A DNA stretch of 64,000 nucleotides from Candidatus Dechloromonas phosphorivorans. GTDB lineage: Bacteria > Pseudomonadota > Gammaproteobacteria > Burkholderiales > Rhodocyclaceae. Below, one piece after another: positions 8,102 to 16,822 of this stretch. Position 1 is the first letter of the stretch; the number at the start of each line of letters is the position of its first letter. The translations under genes were made by a program, and so were the position numbers. The notes below the pieces were generated by a model, which was not told the origin of the DNA, made no database searches, and saw only the letters and a list, made by a program, of their open reading frames with translations. The stretch is taken from NCBI GenBank assembly GCA_016721185.1, contig JADKIP010000013.1:90001-154000 (forward strand), given 5' to 3'.

Positions 8102-9114
8102 GCCTTGTCTTTCATGCCGAAGATCGGTGGCTGGGTGAGCAGGTCAATGACCGGGACGCAGAGATTCATCAGCAGGATGGCGAATGCAACGCCATCGGGA
8201 TAGCCGCCAAAAACCCGAATGATATAAGTGAGCAGGCCCGCCCCGGCGGCAAAAATGAGTTTGCCGCGCGGCGTCGTGCAGCCGGAAACCGGGTCGGTGG
8301 CGATAAAGAAGGCACCGAGCATGGTGCCCCCAGAAAACAGATGAAACAGCGGATTGGCAAACTGGGCCGGATTGTAGAGCCAGAGCGCTCCTGAGATCAG
8401 CGTAACTGCCCCAATAAAGGCGAACGGCGTATGCCAGGTGATCAACTTGCGTTGCCACATCCAGAGGCCACCCAGCAGGTAGCCCGCAGCCACCCACTCC
8501 CAGCCCCGGCCGGCAAAATTGCCATAGATGTCCTGATTGGCCAGCAGTTGGGCCACATCGATGCCGCCTTCACCGAGCTTGAGCGCGGTTTTCATCGCAT
8601 CAAGGGGGGTCGCGCCGGAGAGGGCATCAATGCGTGGCGAAAACCCGAGAATGATATTGATTTGTTCGATCAGGCTGGCTTGCAGGCCAATACTCGGCCA
8701 TTGCGACATCAGGGCGGGAAAGGAAACGATGCAGACCGCGAAGGCCACCATCGCCGGGTTGAATGGATTCTGGCCGAGCCCGCCATAAAGGTGCTTGGCG
8801 ATGACGATCGCGAAAAGGGTACCGGTGACGACCAGCCACCAGGGCGCGAGTGGCGGGAAGGTGAGGGCGATCAGCCAGGCGGTAACGATGGCTGAGCCGT
8901 CCGGTAAAAACATCGCCAAGGGTTTGTGCTGGAGGCGCAGCATCAGTGCTTCGGCGATCAGCGCGGTGAGCGTGGCAATGACCAGTTGAACCAGGATGGC
9001 CGGCCCGACCAGCCAGGCGTAGGCGGCGATACCAGGAACAAGCGCGATGCAGACTTGCAGCATCACCTGGCTGACGCTGGTGTTTTTAAGCAGGAAAGGG
9101 GCTGGGGCAAACAT
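8098..9114 (-). CDS. rnfD: Rnf complex membrane flavoprotein subunit D
   Basis: 338 residues, polytopic (about nine to ten hydrophobic segments). The motif SGATPLDAMK, near residue 157, matches the covalent FMN-Thr site of RnfD/NqrB proteins. It overlaps rnfC by one base and rnfG by four. It acts in the inner membrane as an intermediate electron carrier of the Rnf complex. Confidence 0.94.
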   Translation of the reverse strand: MFAPAPFLLKNTSVSQVMLQVCIALVPGIAAYAWLVGPAILVQLVIATLTALIAEALMLRLQHKPLAMFLPDGSAIVTAWLIALTFPPLAPWWLVVTGTLFAIVIAKHLYGGLGQNPFNPAMVAFAVCIVSFPALMSQWPSIGLQASLIEQINIILGFSPRIDALSGATPLDAMKTALKLGEGGIDVAQLLANQDIYGNFAGRGWEWVAAGYLLGGLWMWQRKLITWHTPFAFIGAVTLISGALWLYNPAQFANPLFHLFSGGTMLGAFFIATDPVSGCTTPRGKLIFAAGAGLLTYIIRVFGGYPDGVAFAILLMNLCVPVIDLLTQPPIFGMKDKA

Positions 9115-10883
9115 TATTCGGTTTTCTCACCGGGGACGGCGGCTGGTGCCAGGACGGCACGGCGAGCTTCAATATCGTCAATGGCGCGTTGTTGTTCGAT
9201 GGTGACTGCCTCTGTGTTCTTGGCTGGCATGGCGTCGCGCTGAGCTTTTGCCCGGGCCATTGCCGCAGCGATGGCGGCTCGTTTTGCCTCTTTTTCGGCG
9301 TCGACCGTAGTCAGCGTGGCATCAGGCAGCGTCGTAGCTTCCGCAACGGCTTTGGACTCGGGCGCAGCACTGTCGTTGCCCGGTGCGCCAGTTTCGGCGG
9401 CGGCTGTTTCGGCTGCAGCCGCTGCCGCTGCTTCAGCCGCTTTTTTGGCGGCTTGAGCGGCGGCAACCTTGGCCAGTTTTTCGGCTTTCTCGGCCTTTTC
9501 CCGCTCGTCGCGCAACTGCTTGAATTCAAAACGGGTCTTGGCGCCGTCGGCGGCATTTTTCTCGCGTTCGCGAGCCCAGATTTCGCTCTTGGCAAAGCGG
9601 AAGTATTGAACCAGCGGAATGCGTGACGGGCAAACGAAGGAGCAGCAGCCACATTCGATGCAATCGAAAATGTGATATTCCTGAGTTTTGCCGAAGTTTT
9701 TGGCGCGGGAGAACCAATACATTTCAAACGGTTGTAGTTCGTGCGGGCAGACCTCGGCGCAGGCGCCGCAACGGATGCACGGCATTTCCGGCGCTTTGGG
9801 CGGGAAGACGCGGTCCGAATGGGCGATCAGGCAATTGGTCGCCTTGATCACCGGCACCTGCTCGTTGGGGACCAGGAAACCCATCATCGGCCCACCCATG
9901 ACGATACCGTCGGTGTCCGGGTGCGGCGTCGCGAGTTTGAGCAGTTCGCCCATCGGCGTACCGATCAACACTTCGTAATTGCGTGGCGCGTGCACGTTGC
10001 CGCTGACCGTGACCAGTCGCGAAACGACCGGTTCGCCGTGAGCAATGGCCCGCCAGGCCGTGTAGGCGGTGGCAACGTTGAAACACTGGACGCCGAGATC
10101 GGTCGAGCGTTTGGCCGCCGGTACTTCCTTGCCGGTGAGGACGCGAATCAGTTGCTTGGCGCCACCGGCCGGGTAAAGCGTCGGCACCTGGATGACCAAA
10201 AATGGCTCATTTAAGGCGTCGACCGCAGCACGCATGGCAGCAGCGGCTTCCGGCTTGTTGTCCTCAATCCCGATCAGTACCTTCTTTGGCTGCAACAGGT
10301 CGCGGAAAATACCGATGCCGCGCACGACTTCCTCAGCGCGCTCGCGCATCAGCAGGTCGTCGCAGGTGATGAACGGCTCACACTCAGCCCCGTTGATGAT
10401 CAATTCATCCATCGGCACCGTTTTTGAAGCGGTCAGCTTGCCGTGGGTCGGGAACGCTGCGCCACCCAGGCCAACGACGCCGGATTGCTGCAAATGTTCG
10501 CGCACCGCTTCTGGTGCCATTGCGGCGTAATCAAGCGGGCCGTGGGCGATCCATTTATCCCTGCCATCGGGTTCGATCACGACGCACATCGCGTCAAGAC
10601 CCGACGGGTGAGGCTGCACATGCATCGCCACTTCCAGGACGGTGCCGGATGTGGGCGCATGAACGGCAGCAGAAATCCAGCCATCCGCCTCGCCGATCAA
10701 TTGACCTTTCAGTACGTGGTCGCCCGCCTTGACGACCGGGCGCGGCGTGCCGCCAATACTTTGATGCAACGGCACGATCAAACGTGACGGCAGCGGTGCC
10801 TGCGCAATCGGCAAGGTATTCGACTGGGTCTTGTTGGTTGGCGGTTTGACGCCGCCCTTGAATTTGAACAGGTTCATCAGCAT
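9114..10883 (-). CDS. rnfC: Rnf complex NADH/ferredoxin-module subunit C
   Basis: 589 residues. An N-terminal RnfC barrel-sandwich and Complex I 51-kDa-like region (GGAAFPTHGK, INGAECEP near 150) is followed by two 4Fe-4S motifs, CIRCGACAEVCP and CIECGCCSFVCP (about 365-420). The C-terminal 130 residues are Ala/Lys/Glu-rich and low-complexity, as in other proteobacterial RnfC proteins. RnfC is the peripheral flavin/FeS subunit that binds NAD(H). The start overlaps the rnfB stop as TGATG. A copy of the dispersed motif sits in the Ala-rich tail and another in the core. Confidence 0.94.
   Translation of the reverse strand: MLMNLFKFKGGVKPPTNKTQSNTLPIAQAPLPSRLIVPLHQSIGGTPRPVVKAGDHVLKGQLIGEADGWISAAVHAPTSGTVLEVAMHVQPHPSGLDAMCVVIEPDGRDKWIAHGPLDYAAMAPEAVREHLQQSGVVGLGGAAFPTHGKLTASKTVPMDELIINGAECEPFITCDDLLMRERAEEVVRGIGIFRDLLQPKKVLIGIEDNKPEAAAAMRAAVDALNEPFLVIQVPTLYPAGGAKQLIRVLTGKEVPAAKRSTDLGVQCFNVATAYTAWRAIAHGEPVVSRLVTVSGNVHAPRNYEVLIGTPMGELLKLATPHPDTDGIVMGGPMMGFLVPNEQVPVIKATNCLIAHSDRVFPPKAPEMPCIRCGACAEVCPHELQPFEMYWFSRAKNFGKTQEYHIFDCIECGCCSFVCPSRIPLVQYFRFAKSEIWAREREKNAADGAKTRFEFKQLRDEREKAEKAEKLAKVAAAQAAKKAAEAAAAAAAETAAAETGAPGNDSAAPESKAVAEATTLPDATLTTVDAEKEAKRAAIAAAMARAKAQRDAMPAKNTEAVTIEQQRAIDDIEARRAVLAPAAVPGEKTE
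9281..9313 (-). repeat. Dispersed uptake-sequence-like motif, copy in rnfC tail
   Basis: Core GTCGACCGTAGTCA at 9300-9313 (one base off consensus), with two T tracts (TTTT and TTTTT) upstream on the plus strand. In rnfC it encodes TTVDAEKEAK in the low-complexity C-terminal tail. Confidence 0.6.
10199..10231 (-). repeat. Dispersed uptake-sequence-like motif, copy in rnfC core
   Basis: Core GTCGACCGCAGCA at 10219-10231, preceded on the plus strand by AAAAATGG and ATTTAAGG tracts. It encodes MRAAVDALNE in rnfC. Confidence 0.6.
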
Positions 10884-11461
10884 CAGGCAGCTTTCATCAT
10901 CGGTGCGGCCTTGCGCATTTCAGTCTTGATCTCGATGACCGGATATTTCCACTTCCAGTTATCGAGATTTTCACCAATCGCTTCCATGCGGATGCACTCG
11001 ACAGGGCACGGCGGCAGGCAGAGTTCGCAGCCGGTGCACAGTGGCGCGATGATGGTGTGCATCTGCTTGGCAGCACCGACAATGGCATCGACCGGACAGG
11101 CCTGAATACACAGCGTGCAGCCGATGCAGGTGTTCTCGTCAATGATTGCAACCTGCTTCGGCTTTTCTTCGGCTTCCAGTTCCTTGACTTCACGGCCGAG
11201 CAGATCGGCGAGCTTTTGCACGCCTTCCATGCCGCCGGGCGGGCAGAGATTGATATCGACCTCACCCTTGGCGATGGCTTCGGCATAGGGTTTGCAACCG
11301 GGGAAGCCGCACTGGCCACACTGCGTCTGGGGCAGGATGCCCTCGATTTTTTCGACCAGCGGGTCACCTTCGACCTTGAATTTGACCGAGGCAAAACCGA
11401 GTGCGGCGCCAAGCACAACGGCGCCGAGCGCCATGATGGCGATAGCGAGCAGAATATCCAT
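10883..11461 (-). CDS. rnfB: Rnf complex FeS subunit B
   Basis: 192 residues. A single N-terminal membrane anchor is followed by the QCGQCGFPGCKPYA cluster (C-x2-C-x4-C with a later Cys) and two ferredoxin-type 4Fe-4S motifs (CIGCTLCIQACP and CTGCELCLPPCP). RnfB is the ferredoxin-facing subunit of the Rnf complex. It abuts rnfA (one-base overlap) and rnfC, consistent with one transcript. Confidence 0.95.
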   Translation of the reverse strand: MDILLAIAIMALGAVVLGAALGFASVKFKVEGDPLVEKIEGILPQTQCGQCGFPGCKPYAEAIAKGEVDINLCPPGGMEGVQKLADLLGREVKELEAEEKPKQVAIIDENTCIGCTLCIQACPVDAIVGAAKQMHTIIAPLCTGCELCLPPCPVECIRMEAIGENLDNWKWKYPVIEIKTEMRKAAPMMKAA

Positions 11462-12045
11462 TACTGGTACTTGTCCAGGCCGGCGAAGCCCATGAAGGCG
11501 AGGGCCATCAAGCCGGCAGTTACCATCGCAATGGCTGATCCGCGGAAATAAACCGGCACGTCGGCCCCCTCAACCCGCTCACGAATACCGGCGAAAAGAA
11601 TCAGTACCAGCGAGAAGCCAAACGCACTGCCGGCCCCGAAAAGCAGTGATTCAACGAAGTTGTAGCCGTTGGAAATGTTGAGCAGCGGCACGCCGAGCAC
11701 GGCACAGTTGGTGGTGATCAACGGCAGATAAATGCCCAACGTCTGCTGCAAAGTCGGGGAGGTCTTGGCGATGACCATTTCAGTCATCTGCACGATTGCC
11801 GCGATGGTGACAATGAACGACAGCGTCCGCAGATATTCCAGCCCGAAAGGAATGAGCAGGTAGTGATCGATGATGTAGCTCGCGCCGGTCGCCATGGTCA
11901 GCACGAAAGTCGTGGCGGCGCCCATGCCATAAGCCGTTTCCAGCTTTTTGGAGACGCCCATGAAGGGGCAAAGACCGAGAATCTTCACCAGCACGACGTT
12001 GTTGACCAGAACTGCGCCGACGAGGATGAATAGGTAGTGGGTCAT
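11461..12045 (-). CDS. rnfA: Rnf complex subunit A
   Basis: 194 residues with six hydrophobic segments. It begins MTHYLFILVGAVLVNNVVLVKILGLCPFMGV, the family signature with the membrane iron-ligand Cys (described here in parts: NNVVL near 15, LGLCPFMG near 25). It is the first gene of rnfABCDGE, in the same order as E. coli rsxABCDGE. The 72 bases to the upstream pyrD stop would hold the operon promoter; I could not pick a convincing -35/-10 pair. Confidence 0.95.
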   Translation of the reverse strand: MTHYLFILVGAVLVNNVVLVKILGLCPFMGVSKKLETAYGMGAATTFVLTMATGASYIIDHYLLIPFGLEYLRTLSFIVTIAAIVQMTEMVIAKTSPTLQQTLGIYLPLITTNCAVLGVPLLNISNGYNFVESLLFGAGSAFGFSLVLILFAGIRERVEGADVPVYFRGSAIAMVTAGLMALAFMGFAGLDKYQ

Positions 12046-12117
12046 AAAGTAGGCAAGCGTTAAGGACGCATTATCGGGCTTTGTCGCAGCGCAAACAACC
12101 GCGTGCGCCTTATGGGC

Positions 12118-13161
12118 TTAACGGGGTTTCCGCATCACATTAGCGAGCGTTTCCGCCACTTCGCTGACCAGATCCGGCCCACGGTAGATAAACCCGCTAT
12201 AAAACTGCACCAGACTGGCGCCGGCATGGATTTTTTCTGCCGCATCCTCGCCCCCCATGATGCCGCCGACACCGATGATTGGTAGTTCGCCGGCTAGCGC
12301 GGTAGAGAGTTTTTTCAGTACATCAGTTGATTTGCGGAAAACCGGCGCACCAGACAGGCCGCCCGTTTCGCTGGCATTGGGCAGACCTTCGACGGTATCG
12401 CGGGACAATGTGGTATTGGTGGCGATGACGCCATCCATTCGGTGGCGACGTAGCGCATCGGCGATTGCGCTGATTTGAACATCGTCGAGATCAGGCGCAA
12501 TTTTCAGCGCCATCGGTACGTATTTGCCATGTTTTTCAGCAAGTTGTTCCTGCCGCGCCTTGAGCTGCGCGAGCAGATCGTCCAGCGCATCGTCCTTCTG
12601 CAACTCGCGCAGATTCTTGGTATTGGGCGAAGAAATGTTGATCGCGATATAGCTGGCGTCGTTGTAGACCTTCTCCAGGCAGATCAGATAATCGTCGGCT
12701 GCATTTTCGATCGGTGTCGTGGCGTTCTTGCCGATATTGATCCCGAGAATCCCCCCTTTTTTTGGGAATTGAGCCGCCCGAACGTTTTCCAGCAGACGAT
12801 CAACGCCGCCGTTGTTGAAACCCATACGGTTGATGATGCCTTGCGCTTCCGGAATGCGGAACAGGCGCGGCCGGGGATTGCCCTCCTGCGGCCGTGGTGT
12901 GATCGTGCCGATTTCGAGAAAACCGAAGCCCAGGCGGGCCAGGCCGTCAATGTGGTCGCCGTTCTTGTCCAGCCCGGCGGCGAGGCCAACCGGGTTGGGA
13001 AATGTCAGCCCCATAACCTCAACCGGGCAGGGTTTTACCGGTTTGATGATCAGGCCGGCCAAACCGCTGGCGTTGAGCAGAGAGACACCGCTCATGCCGA
13101 TACCGTGGGCGGTTTCAGCATCCAGCGCGAAGAAAAATTTGCGGACAAGTGGATATAGCAT
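12118..13161 (-). CDS. pyrD: Dihydroorotate dehydrogenase (quinone), class 2
   Basis: 347 residues from ATG at 13161 (MLYPLVRKFFFALDAETAHG). An in-frame ATG 75 bases upstream adds a leader atypical for the family. It oxidises dihydroorotate to orotate with FMN and passes electrons to quinone at the inner membrane in pyrimidine synthesis. The N-terminal amphipathic helix, GLAAGLDKNG, NISSPNTKNLRELQ (catalytic Ser region) and GVGGIMGGEDA (FMN phosphate site) are typical of class 2 enzymes. It is on the same strand as, and just upstream of, rnfA. Confidence 0.96.
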   Translation of the reverse strand: MLYPLVRKFFFALDAETAHGIGMSGVSLLNASGLAGLIIKPVKPCPVEVMGLTFPNPVGLAAGLDKNGDHIDGLARLGFGFLEIGTITPRPQEGNPRPRLFRIPEAQGIINRMGFNNGGVDRLLENVRAAQFPKKGGILGINIGKNATTPIENAADDYLICLEKVYNDASYIAINISSPNTKNLRELQKDDALDDLLAQLKARQEQLAEKHGKYVPMALKIAPDLDDVQISAIADALRRHRMDGVIATNTTLSRDTVEGLPNASETGGLSGAPVFRKSTDVLKKLSTALAGELPIIGVGGIMGGEDAAEKIHAGASLVQFYSGFIYRGPDLVSEVAETLANVMRKPR

Positions 13162-13367
13162 AACCCGCAATTTTAACGCATCGCAGCGAATTGTCGGCAG
13201 CTGTACGCCAATTTTGACGATCGTTTTTGCAACCATTTAGCCGGCTGATGGTCCGTGAAACATCGCCGATCTGCAACCGAAGCACAATTTGTGGGGTTTG
13301 CCACAGACGCCAGCCCTGACTCGGCGGTATCATTAAAGTCTAATAAAACGCTTGTCTGGAGATGGCT

Positions 13368-13868
13368 ATGGATTCCCAACTGGTTCTCATCAAAGCAATT
13401 CGATCGGGTCGCCTGCCTGATGTTCAAGCAGCGCTCGATGCCGGGGCGATGGTGGAACTGGCTGACGGTCAAGGGGATCCTGGGCTGCCGATGGGCATTG
13501 CCTGTTTCATGGGTTTTGTCGATATTGTCCGCGAACTGGTTAAACGCGGCGGAAGAGTTGATTTCCCTGACAACAATGTGCCGACTTCGCCGCTGAGCAT
13601 GGCAATTCGTGGGAGCCGGCTTGAAGTTGTGCGCGCCTTGGTCGAATTGGGCGCCCAAGTGCCGGATGGCATGAAAACGGGCTTGACCGAGCATGATTTG
13701 ATGTTGGCGCAATGGAAAGCGCATCGCGATGGCTACATCAAGGTTGCCGCGCATGAAACTTCGGGAAATGAGCCCGTGATCGAGGAAATTGATGTGATTC
13801 GCTGTTTTGGTACCGACACCCAGGTGTTGGAAGCCGATGTGCTGCGCGCCGCGCGGGGTATGCGTTGA
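13368..13868 (+). CDS. Ankyrin-repeat protein
   Basis: 166 residues. I choose ATG 13368 because GGAG ends seven bases before it; ATG 13362 is too close to that site. Two to three degenerate ankyrin repeats cover residues about 5-105 (SRLEVVRALVELGAQVPDG; FVDIVRELVKRGGRVD). The C-terminal 60 residues have no recognised domain. No signal peptide or membrane helix is seen. It is probably a protein-interaction module; no partner is implied by the divergent pyrD or the downstream efflux genes. Confidence 0.75.
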   Translation: MDSQLVLIKAIRSGRLPDVQAALDAGAMVELADGQGDPGLPMGIACFMGFVDIVRELVKRGGRVDFPDNNVPTSPLSMAIRGSRLEVVRALVELGAQVPDGMKTGLTEHDLMLAQWKAHRDGYIKVAAHETSGNEPVIEEIDVIRCFGTDTQVLEADVLRAARGMR

Positions 13869-13963
13869 AGATGTGCGTTGAACAGCGTGCGTTCAAAAGC
13901 CGGTGTTGATCAGCAACAATCTGTAACAGCTCGACCTGGCTGATGAAAGTTAAACTATTGGCC

Positions 13964-15358
13964 ATGAAGACGCCGATTCGCCGCATTCTCCCCGTTTTTC
14001 TCTATCTGGCCATGCCCTTTGTCTGGGCGGCCGAGCCTGATCCGTTCAGGACCGAGGTAATCGCGCCTCTCAAGCCCTCGCCGCAGCTTTCCGCTCGGGT
14101 CGGTGAGGCGCCCTGTTCAACTGACTTGCCATCGATGCCGCTGACGGCGATCGATGCGGTCGACCTGACGCTTTGCAATAATCCGCAAACCCGTGAAATC
14201 TGGGCGGCATCTCGGGCGCAAGCGGCACTGGTGGGCGTCGCACAGTCGGCCTGGTTCCCGGATATTGATGGCCGGGTGAGTGCAACACGAAATTTCACCG
14301 ATGCGCGCAATTTCAACCAGAACACGGCAGCGTTGACGCTTTCCTGGCTGATGTTCGATTTTGGTCAGCGTTCCGCCAACATCGAGAACGCGCAGCAACT
14401 CTTGAATGCCGCAGCTTCCAGCCAGAACGCTGCGGTCCAGTCGCTCTTCCTGTCGGCACTGCAATCCTTCTACACCGCTCAGGCGACGCGGGCGGCGGTG
14501 GTTTCGGCCACCCAAGCCGAGCGCTCGGCACAGGAAGGTTTTCAGGTCGCTGAAGGGCGCTACAAGGCTGGCGTTGCAACGCCAGCGGACCGCTTGCAAG
14601 CACAAACGGCGTTCTCGCAAGCGACTTTGAATCGCATCAAGGCCGAAGGCGAGGCGCGAAATTCGCTAGGTACACTGGCCAATGTGCTGGGTTTTGATGC
14701 CCAGCAGCGGATTGCGCTGGTTGAGTATCAGGGTATGCCGGCGGAAACGATATTTCAGCGCGATGTTGACCTCCTGATCGACGAGGCCAGGCAGCGGCGG
14801 CCGGATTTGAAGGCGGCCGAGGCGCAGCTCAAGGCGGCTGAGGCCGGTATTGATCTGGCTCGGGCGCAAGGTCGTCCGACGGTTTCGGTGTCGACCGGCC
14901 CGACCTGGCAAGAGATCGGCGGGGTGGCGGCCAATGGCGGCAATGTCGGTATTACGCTCAATGTGCCGATTTTTTCCGGTTTCGAGACCACTTATCGCGT
15001 CCGTTCGGCTGCTGCGCAGGCGGAAGTGAGAGCGGCGCAACGCGACCGCATCCGTTCGCAAATCGCGCTGGATGTTTGGAAAGCCTATCAAAGCCTGACC
15101 ACGGCGACGCAAAGCCTGAAGGCGACGGCTGATCTGGTTGCCAGCGCCGAGCAGTCCGAGCGCGTCGCGCTTGGGCGTTACAAGGCAGGCGTTGGCACGG
15201 TGCTGGATTTGCTGGCAGCGCAGAGCGCCTTGGCCGGCGCGCGTTTGCAGCGTATTCAGGCGGCGCTCGACTGGTATGTTTTTCGCGCCACGCTGGCCCA
15301 GACCATGGGTGCGCTTGATTACACGCTGCTGCAACCGGCAGCGGAAGGAAGACCTGAG
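13964..15358 (+). CDS. TolC-family outer-membrane efflux protein, 3' end obscured
   Basis: About 465 readable residues from ATG 13964 (MKTPIRRILPVFLYLAMPFVWA signal peptide); ATG 13943 is an alternative. Two OEP repeats are visible, each with the paired motif RYKAGVATPADRLQAQ and RYKAGVGTVLDLLAAQ, typical of the TolC/OprM alpha-barrel. It would form the outer-membrane channel for the MacA/MacB-like pump encoded next. No stop codon is seen: the frame runs from QPAAEG into a 215-base G-homopolymer block and on into macA. I regard the fused 959-residue frame as an artefact, with the true stop lying within or lost from the block. Confidence 0.8.
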
Positions 15359-15573
15359 CCCGGGGGCCCGGGGGGGGGGGGGGCCCCCCCAAACACCGCG
15401 GAAAAAAAGGGGCCCCCCCCCCGGGGCGCCCCCCCCGGGGGGGGGGGGGGGGAGGGGGGGGGGGGGGCGGGGGGGGGGGGGGGGGGGGGGGGGCCGCCGG
15501 CGGGGGGGGGGCGGCGGGGGGGGGGCGGGCGCGGGGGGGGGGGCCCGGGCGAAGGGGGGGGGGGGGGGGGGGC
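15359..15573. other. G-homopolymer block, probable sequence artefact
   Basis: About 215 bases almost wholly G and C, with runs of 7-20 G on the plus strand and a few C runs, interrupted only by ACACCGCGGAAAAAAA near 15391. Translated it gives a Gly/Pro/Arg-only stretch joining a TolC-like and a MacA-like protein. Normal sequence resumes sharply at CACCAGGAAAGATG, a proper ribosome site and start for macA. Nothing like it occurs elsewhere in the window. Confidence 0.75.
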
Positions 15574-15583
15574 ACCAGGAAAG

Positions 15584-16822
15584 ATGAAACGAATTGGCAA
15601 GATTCTCCTCGGCGTGACGGTTATCGCCGGCCTGATCGGCGGCGGTATCTGGTACAGCAAGCAGCGCGCAGCGCAGAACCCGGAGCAGCGTTACAAGTTG
15701 CTGACCCTGGAAAAAGGCGATGTGACGCAGACGGTTTCCGCCAACGGCACATTGAATCCGGTCGTGTTGGTGAGTGTCGGAACGCAGGTTTCGGGAACGG
15801 TGAAGAAGCTTTACGTTGATTTTAATGACCATGTGAAGAAGGGGCAGGCGCTGCTTGAACTTGACGACGCACTGGTTTCTGCCACTGAACGGCAGAGTGC
15901 GGCCAGCGTTGCCAACGCTCAGGCGACGCTGGAACTGGCGCAGGCCAACGAGGCGCGCATCAGGCAGTTGTTCGCCCAGGAATATGTCTCGAAGCAGGAG
16001 TTTGATCAGTCCCGGCAGGCCCTGAAATCAGCTCGGGCTCAACTGGCTTTGGCGCGGGCGCAGAACGATCGTGATCAGGCCAATCTTAATTTCACGGTGA
16101 TTCGTTCGCCGGTTGACGGTGTCGTGATCGACCGGGTGGTTGATCTTGGCCAGACCGTTGCGGCCAGTTTCCAGACCCCGGTGTTGATCAAGATTGCGCA
16201 AGATCTTTCTGAAATGCGCATCGACACCAGCTTTGCCGAGGCCGATATCGGCAGTCTGCGCGAGGGTCAGAAGGCCAAGTTCACGGTCGACGCCTTCCCG
16301 AGCCGCAATTTCATTGGCGACGTACAACAAATTCGCCTCAATCCGACCAATCAGCAAAATGTGGTGACGTACAACGTGCGTATCAACGTCGCCAATCCGG
16401 AACAGGTTTTGCTGCCGGGGATGACGGCTTACGTGAATATTGCTGTGGCCCAGCACAACGATGTCTTGATGGTGCCGAACGCGGCCTTGCGCTTCAAACC
16501 GGCGGATGCGGCTGAAAAGAAACCGGAAAATGGGCAAAAACCCGCGTCGACCGCAGCAACGTCGGCCGGCGATGGAGGCAGCACGGCGGGCAAAGGCAGC
16601 AGCGACAAAAAGGGCAAGAAGCGCGATGGCCAAAGCGGGACGGTTTATGTGCTGCTTGGCGAAGAAATCAGGCCGGTTAGCGTTCAATTGGGCATTACGG
16701 ATAACCGCAATACCGAAATTGTCGGTGGCGATCTGAAAGTCGGCGACCGCGTCATTACCGGCGAAAACAACAATGGCAACGCTTCGGGCAAACCGTCCAG
16801 CGTCGGGATGAGAATGTTCTGA
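15584..16822 (+). CDS. macA: MacA-like periplasmic adaptor (membrane fusion protein)
   Basis: 412 residues from ATG 15584, with AGGAAAG as ribosome site. An N-terminal membrane anchor (ILLGVTVIAGLIGGGIWY) leads into biotinyl-lipoyl halves (GTQVSGTVKKLYVDFNDHVKKGQ and VIRSPVDGVVIDRVVDLGQ) flanking an alpha-hairpin of about 80 residues, then beta-barrel and membrane-proximal domains. It links the inner-membrane ABC transporter to the TolC-like channel. An Ala/Lys/Ser-rich insert of about 45 residues (from about 305, PADAAEKKPENGQ) interrupts the C-terminal part and carries a dispersed-motif copy. The stop overlaps the next gene as TGATG. Confidence 0.88.
   Translation: MKRIGKILLGVTVIAGLIGGGIWYSKQRAAQNPEQRYKLLTLEKGDVTQTVSANGTLNPVVLVSVGTQVSGTVKKLYVDFNDHVKKGQALLELDDALVSATERQSAASVANAQATLELAQANEARIRQLFAQEYVSKQEFDQSRQALKSARAQLALARAQNDRDQANLNFTVIRSPVDGVVIDRVVDLGQTVAASFQTPVLIKIAQDLSEMRIDTSFAEADIGSLREGQKAKFTVDAFPSRNFIGDVQQIRLNPTNQQNVVTYNVRINVANPEQVLLPGMTAYVNIAVAQHNDVLMVPNAALRFKPADAAEKKPENGQKPASTAATSAGDGGSTAGKGSSDKKGKKRDGQSGTVYVLLGEEIRPVSVQLGITDNRNTEIVGGDLKVGDRVITGENNNGNASGKPSSVGMRMF
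16532..16559 (-). repeat. Dispersed uptake-sequence-like motif, copy in macA insert
   Basis: Full core GTCGACCGCAGCAA at 16546-16559 with GCAAAAACC before it, and GGAAAATG one turn further. It encodes PASTAATSAG in the low-complexity insert of MacA. Confidence 0.65.

Noticed and set aside
13943..16822. A single 959-residue TolC-MacA fusion protein
   Set aside because: The join is the G-homopolymer block; each half is a full family member and macA has its own ribosome site and start.
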